From Vulcanimicrobiota bacterium (GTDB lineage Bacteria; Eremiobacterota; Eremiobacteria; Baltobacterales; Baltobacteraceae), in the NCBI GenBank assembly GCA_028287545.1, contig JAQBPL010000230.1, positions 1 to 18,786 of the forward strand: a stretch of DNA of 18,786 nt. Reading direction: 5' to 3'. This document shows positions 14,947 through 18,786 of the stretch, piece after piece (position 1 is the stretch's first letter; each line of letters begins with the position of its first letter). The notes under the pieces were generated by a model. That model was not told the origin of the DNA. It saw only the letters and a list, made by a program, of their open reading frames with translations, and searched no databases. The position numbers and the translations under genes are program-made.

Positions 14947-16509
14947 ATGGTTCGACCATTGGGCGCGGGCCTTCTTTGTGCCCTCATCGTCTTTGTGGCG
15001 GTGGGTTCAAATGCGCCCGTAGGAGCCGCCGGCGGAGACAAAGTTCTCAATCGTGTGAAAGGCGGCGTGGGCTACCAGCTCGCGCCTGACGGCCCGTTCA
15101 AGCCGATCTTCGGGCCCTTCGACGTGCCTGACGACGCCTACGCGGTCACCCAGGCCGGAGCGCGCGGTACGCTTCAGCTGCGCGACAGTTCGGTGATCGA
15201 TCTCGGCGAGCGAACCAGCGTGCAGGTCGGCGCCTTCAACATGCCCGGCGCCACCACGCAGCCGAATCAGATCACGGTCAATCGCGGCGCGATCAAGTTC
15301 ACGATTCACCATCCGCAAGGCGTCCGCTCGAACTACACCTTCACGACGCCGACCTCGCAGATCGCGGTCCGCGGCACCGAAGCGTACCTCGTGGTCGGGC
15401 CGAAAGGCACGCAGGTCGTGTGCGTCGACTGCGCGCCGGGCGACGTGACCATCACGATCAACGGACAAGTCGTCACGCTGCAGAGCGGTCAGACGATCAC
15501 GGTCTCTTCTACAACGCCGGCGACGTACACCGTAGAGAACACCGCCGGATTCAATCCATCCCTGAACCAGTTCTTGGACAAGCCGCCCGCCGGTCCCATC
15601 GGGTCCGATCCGACGGGCTACGCCGTGAGCATCGGCAGCGCCGGGTTGGCCGGGCTGGTCCTCCCGCTCGTCGCCGGCGGAGCGGTCGTCGGCGCGATCG
15701 CGGTGTCGGGGAGCCACGCTGAGCCGAGCGTCGGCGATGTAACGCCGACGCCGACCGCGACACCGACACGAGCAGCGACGCCTACGCCGACGCCGACTCC
15801 GACGCCGGCACCCACAGCGACGGCGACTGCGACTGCGACCTCGACGCCTACGACAACGCCGACGCCCACGTCAACTCCGACGTCAACGCCGACGCCAACG
15901 CCAACGCCAACGCCCACGGCCACGCCGACGCCGACGCCAACGCCAACACCCGTACCGACACCGACACCGACGCCAACGCCAACGCCAACGCCAACGCCAA
16001 CGCCAACGCCAACGCCGACGCCAACGCCGACACCCACGCCGACGCCAATCCCGTACGGTACGCTGACCGTAACCCCGACGGTATTGACGTTCGACAGCGT
16101 CCCGCAGACCCTGTCGTTTACCGTCCAGCAGAGCGGACCAGGAGGATCGATCTCGATCGGTTCGGCGAACTGCAATGGAGACGGAGCCTCCGCATCGGTC
16201 GGGCCGCAAACCGCTCCGATCAGCGCAAACCCCACGGCCCAGACGATCTCCGTGACGGCGCAGGCAGCACCAACGGCGTCGCCCCCGCCGGCGAACGCCT
16301 GCCAAATATCCGTCACCGGCGGCGGCGGTCAGAGCGCGATCGTGAACCTCAACATTCGGTCGACGATCATCATCGTCAGCGGACGCAAGGGCGCGCAGCC
16401 CGCGCCGACGGCCGCGCCGGTCCCCTCACCGACCGCCAGACCGACTCCCGCACCGAGGCCCTCACCGACGGCTTTGCCGGCGCCGGGACCGCACGGTATC
16501 CCGCACTAG
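14947..16509 (+). CDS. Secreted FecR-domain protein with Thr-Pro repeat and Ig-like domain
   Basis: The 520-residue protein has a hydrophobic signal segment (5-29). A FecR domain follows (about 50-200): [32 protein letters not shown] and [11 protein letters not shown] Gly/Ala-rich hydrophobic stretch (about 229-256) could be a membrane helix. A Thr-Pro repeat runs from about 266 to 368. A beta-rich Ig-like domain (about 371-480) begins [14 protein letters not shown] and is followed by a Pro/Ala/Thr tail. FecR domains of the regulator class sense a signal at the cell surface; this type is often a structural surface protein. There is no FecI-type sigma gene or TonB receptor nearby. AAAGGG precedes the ATG at 14947 by five bases. 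Two Cys (VCVDC) near residue 160 could bond. Function unknown. Confidence 0.85.
   Translation: MVRPLGAGLLCALIVFVAVGSNAPVGAAGGDKVLNRVKGGVGYQLAPDGPFKPIFGPFDVPDDAYAVTQAGARGTLQLRDSSVIDLGERTSVQVGAFNMPGATTQPNQITVNRGAIKFTIHHPQGVRSNYTFTTPTSQIAVRGTEAYLVVGPKGTQVVCVDCAPGDVTITINGQVVTLQSGQTITVSSTTPATYTVENTAGFNPSLNQFLDKPPAGPIGSDPTGYAVSIGSAGLAGLVLPLVAGGAVVGAIAVSGSHAEPSVGDVTPTPTATPTRAATPTPTPTPTPAPTATATATATSTPTTTPTPTSTPTSTPTPTPTPTPTATPTPTPTPTPVPTPTPTPTPTPTPTPTPTPTPTPTPTPTPTPIPYGTLTVTPTVLTFDSVPQTLSFTVQQSGPGGSISIGSANCNGDGASASVGPQTAPISANPTAQTISVTAQAAPTASPPPANACQISVTGGGGQSAIVNLNIRSTIIIVSGRKGAQPAPTAAPVPSPTARPTPAPRPSPTALPAPGPHGIPH
15742..16050 (+). repeat. Hexamer microsatellite encoding (Thr-Pro)n
   Basis: The stretch consists of acgccg/acgcca units in frame with the FecR-domain gene. 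From about 15969 to 16015 ccaacg repeats almost without change. Units of six bases keep the frame, so slippage would alter repeat length without loss of the protein. The opposite strand reads as Val-Gly repeats over more than 200 codons, which I take as a shadow. Confidence 0.9.
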
Positions 16510-16515
16510 CGGTTT

Positions 16516-17820
16516 CTAGATCGTTCGCCCGGCAATCGAGGCGTCGAGCAATTCGATCGGGTGCGCGGCGCGCAGCGTCACGCCGCGTTCGCGCAGGATC
16601 GCCTGGATCTGCAGCGTGCAGCCGGGATTCGCGCTCGCCAGCATCTGCGGCGTCACGCTCTGGACGTTGTCGACTTTGCGGACGCCGATCTCGTGCGCCG
16701 ACTCCGGCTGGAAGAGATTGTACGTGCCGGCGCTGCCGCAGCACTGATCGCCGTCCGGGATCTCGAGCAGCTCCAGCTGCGGAATCGTCCGCAGCAGCTG
16801 CCGAGGCTGCGCGCGCACGCCTTGCGCGTGCGCGAGATGACACGCGTCGTGATAGGCGACCCGCAGCGGGATCGGATGCCGCAGCGCCCGCGGCTCGAGC
16901 GTAGCCAGATACTCGTTGATGTCGCGGACCTTGGCGGCAAACGCGACGCCGCGATCGCGCCACTGCGGTTCGGCCGCGAGCAGCTCGCCGTATTCCTTGA
17001 GCGTCGAGCCGCAGCCGGCGGCGTTGATCAGGATCGCATCCACGTCGAGCCTCTCGAACCGTTCGATCAGCGCGCGCGCAAACGACTTCGCCTCATCCAG
17101 CCGTCCGCTGTGCAGCGAGAGCGCACCGCAGCAGCCTTGGCCCCCCGGAACGAGAACCTCGCAGCCCTCTGCGCTCAGCACCCGAATCGTCGCGGAGTTG
17201 ACGCCGGGGAAGAACGTTCGCTGCACGCAGCCCGCCACCAGCGCGACGCGCGCGCGCCGTTCGCCCTGCGCCGCCGTGCGCCTCGGCAGCGAGGAGAACG
17301 TCTCTCGCAACGCGATAGGCGGCGCCATCGTCGCCAACTGGCGCAGGCGCGGCGGCAGCAGTTTCCCCAGCGGTCCGGCAGCCAGCCGCGGTATCCCGAG
17401 CTTCGCCGCGAACCACAGAAACGGCGCGAGCAGCCGCAGCCGGCCCGGATACGGAAACAGCGCGAACACGAAATTCCGGAACGTGCCGTCTTCCGGCGCG
17501 CGCGGGATCTCGGCTTCGATCTTCGCGCGCGTCGCTTCGATCAGCAAATCGTATCGCACGCCGGACGGACACGCGGTGACGCACCCCATGCAGCCCAGGC
17601 ACGCGTCGATGTGCCCCTTCACGTCTTCGTCGAGCGGGATGACGCCGTCTTCGACGCCCTTCATCAAGTCGATCCGCCCGCGCGGCGAGTCCATCTCCTC
17701 GCCCCACGAATTGTACGTCGGACACGCCGGCAGGCAGAACCCGCAATGCACGCAATCCGACAGCAGCGAGTCGAAGGTACGCGGTTCGTGCGCGGCCGCG
17801 CCGGCAATGGGAACGCTCAC
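16516..17820 (-). CDS. glcF: Glycolate oxidase iron-sulfur subunit GlcF
   Basis: GlcF is the electron-transfer subunit of the GlcDEF glycolate dehydrogenase at the inner membrane. The 434-residue protein has two ferredoxin-type 4Fe-4S sites, CVHCGFCLPACP (Cys23, 26, 29, 33) and CLGCMGCVTACP (Cys74, 77, 80, 84). Two CCG-domain motifs follow, GQGCCGALSLHSG and GDQCCGSAGTYN, with DACHLAHAQGV in between. This is the full glycolate/lactate dehydrogenase Fe-S subunit pattern. The GTG start directly abuts the glcE TAA, so the two are coupled. The stop is six bases from the stop of the convergent FecR-domain gene. LldE-type lactate proteins share the CCG domain, but the 4Fe-4S pair and the glcE neighbour favour GlcF. 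Confidence 0.93.
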   Translation of the reverse strand: MSVPIAGAAAHEPRTFDSLLSDCVHCGFCLPACPTYNSWGEEMDSPRGRIDLMKGVEDGVIPLDEDVKGHIDACLGCMGCVTACPSGVRYDLLIEATRAKIEAEIPRAPEDGTFRNFVFALFPYPGRLRLLAPFLWFAAKLGIPRLAAGPLGKLLPPRLRQLATMAPPIALRETFSSLPRRTAAQGERRARVALVAGCVQRTFFPGVNSATIRVLSAEGCEVLVPGGQGCCGALSLHSGRLDEAKSFARALIERFERLDVDAILINAAGCGSTLKEYGELLAAEPQWRDRGVAFAAKVRDINEYLATLEPRALRHPIPLRVAYHDACHLAHAQGVRAQPRQLLRTIPQLELLEIPDGDQCCGSAGTYNLFQPESAHEIGVRKVDNVQSVTPQMLASANPGCTLQIQAILRERGVTLRAAHPIELLDASIAGRTI

Positions 17821-18786
17821 TTATAGGCCTCCGATGAAGCGGCCGGGGTTGCAGAGGCCGTGCGGGTCGAAGTTGTTTTTCATGGCGCGCATCGTCGCCA
17901 ACTGTGCGGGCGGCAACGCCGGCCAGGCGTCGACGTGGGCGCGCGCGACGGCGGGGATCGCGTGGGCGACGACGGCGCCGGTTGCGCGCGTCTGCGCCGA
18001 GACGTTCTCGCGCAGGTCGGAAAGATGCCGCTCGGGCGGCGCGTCGCCGGCGGCGTGCGCGTGGAGAGCGATGCCGAGCAGCGGATAGGCGACGGGGACC
18101 GCGAGCGGCGGTGAAGCCGCGAACGAGCCGAGGGTCGTGACCGGATAGGCGGGCGGCGCGACGATGCGAACGCGCCAATCACCGTCGCGCCGAACCGCGC
18201 GCTCGCGCTGCTCGTACGATTCGCGCTCCAGGTCGCTGAGTTCGGCGGCGTTCACGCAGCCCGACGCGGTCGCCACCCCGCCGAGCATCGCGGCGATCTG
18301 CGCCTCGACGCCGCCCGCGGTTCCCGCGAACGTCACGACGAGCGCGCTGTAGTTGTACACCACGACGGATTCGGGCTCGAACCGTTGCTCGACCAGCGCG
18401 GCGACGGCGGATGCGACGCCGGCGGCGCCGTCGAAGTGCAGCGCCACGGCGCGCACCGACGCCGGGACCGGATAGACGCGCAGCGTCGCCGTCACGATCG
18501 CGCCGAGCGTCCCCAGCGAGCCGACCATCAGCTTGGGCAGATCGAAGCCCGCGACGTTTTTGACGACTTTGCCGCCGCCGCGCGCGCGCACGCCGTCGGG
18601 CCGCACGATCCCCACCCCGACGATGAGATCCTTCACCGTGCCGTAGCGCAGGCGGCGCCGCCCGTAGGCGCCCGTTGCGATGATGCCGCCGGCGGTGGCC
18701 TGCTCGCGATCGGCGACGTCGATCGGCAGCATTTGCCCGTGCGCGCCGAGCACGCGGTCGAGTTCGGCCAGCGTGACGCCGGCTTC
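17821..18786 (-). CDS. glcE: Glycolate oxidase FAD-binding subunit GlcE, 5' end outside window
   Basis: The frame is open to the right edge (321 residues visible) and ends in TAA at 17821. It shows the FAD_binding_4 core: TAGGIIATGAYGRRRLRYGTVKD, GGGKVVKNVAGFDLPKLMVGSLGTLG and TLRVYPVP. The C-terminus ends NNFDPHGLCNPGRFIGG, as in GlcE and GlcD-type flavoproteins. Compared with the usual ~350 residues, perhaps 30-60 residues are missing at the N-terminus. It is short of GlcD length (about 480-500) and precedes glcF, so GlcE is the better call. The partner glcD should lie upstream, beyond the window. Confidence 0.92.
   Translation of the reverse strand, partial: EAGVTLAELDRVLGAHGQMLPIDVADREQATAGGIIATGAYGRRRLRYGTVKDLIVGVGIVRPDGVRARGGGKVVKNVAGFDLPKLMVGSLGTLGAIVTATLRVYPVPASVRAVALHFDGAAGVASAVAALVEQRFEPESVVVYNYSALVVTFAGTAGGVEAQIAAMLGGVATASGCVNAAELSDLERESYEQRERAVRRDGDWRVRIVAPPAYPVTTLGSFAASPPLAVPVAYPLLGIALHAHAAGDAPPERHLSDLRENVSAQTRATGAVVAHAIPAVARAHVDAWPALPPAQLATMRAMKNNFDPHGLCNPGRFIGGL

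Noticed and set aside
15618..16316. 232-codon minus-strand frame with long Val-Gly repeat
   Set aside because: It mirrors the Thr-Pro hexamer tract; no ribosome site, no gene context.

Overview
This window is high-GC bacterial chromosome with densely packed genes, frequent GTG and TTG starts, 0-25 bp gaps and several 4-bp stop/start overlaps. Glycolate oxidase subunits, an ETF:quinone oxidoreductase, an O2-dependent glycine oxidase (ThiO) and a PrxQ peroxiredoxin point to a respiring, oxygen-exposed cell. The TP-repeat FecR protein and its Ig-like domain resemble proteins I associate with poorly cultured high-GC lineages such as Candidatus Eremiobacterota (WPS-2). That placement is an impression with low confidence; no rRNA or single-copy taxonomic marker is present.

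Layout. 1-171 (+): 3' end of an Ogt-type DNA methyltransferase. 172-459: non-coding, with a cluster of palindromes and a perfect 20-bp inverted repeat. 460-599 (+): a three-way-junction RNA-like element ending in a strong intrinsic terminator. 667-5565 (+): pcp (pyroglutamyl peptidase), a PHP-domain protein with a long histone-H1-like tail, a family 5 lipoprotein solute-binding protein, and pyrE, probably one transcription unit. 5574-8544 (-): RCK-gated K+ channel, peroxiredoxin, metallo-beta-lactamase-fold hydrolase. 8543-9966 (+): short SAM methyltransferase and an SDR; the first start codon overlaps the channel start on the other strand. 9963-14931 (-): M14 peptidase/deacylase, ETF-QO, thiO, thiS, thiG and a rhodanese, a compact six-gene run. 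14947-16509 (+): secreted FecR-domain protein with a Thr-Pro repeat. 16516-18786 (-): glcE (5' part outside the window) and glcF.

How the genes may work together. ThiO makes the glycine imine, ThiS carries the sulfur and ThiG closes the thiazole ring. The rhodanese coupled to thiG is a plausible sulfur donor, because no thiF is visible. GlcE/GlcF (with an unseen GlcD) oxidise glycolate, and ETF-QO passes flavoprotein electrons to quinone. The least explained parts are the RNA-like element at 460-599, the PHP/H1-like fusion, and the tail-bearing FecR protein. No mobile element, CRISPR array, tRNA or rRNA was seen.
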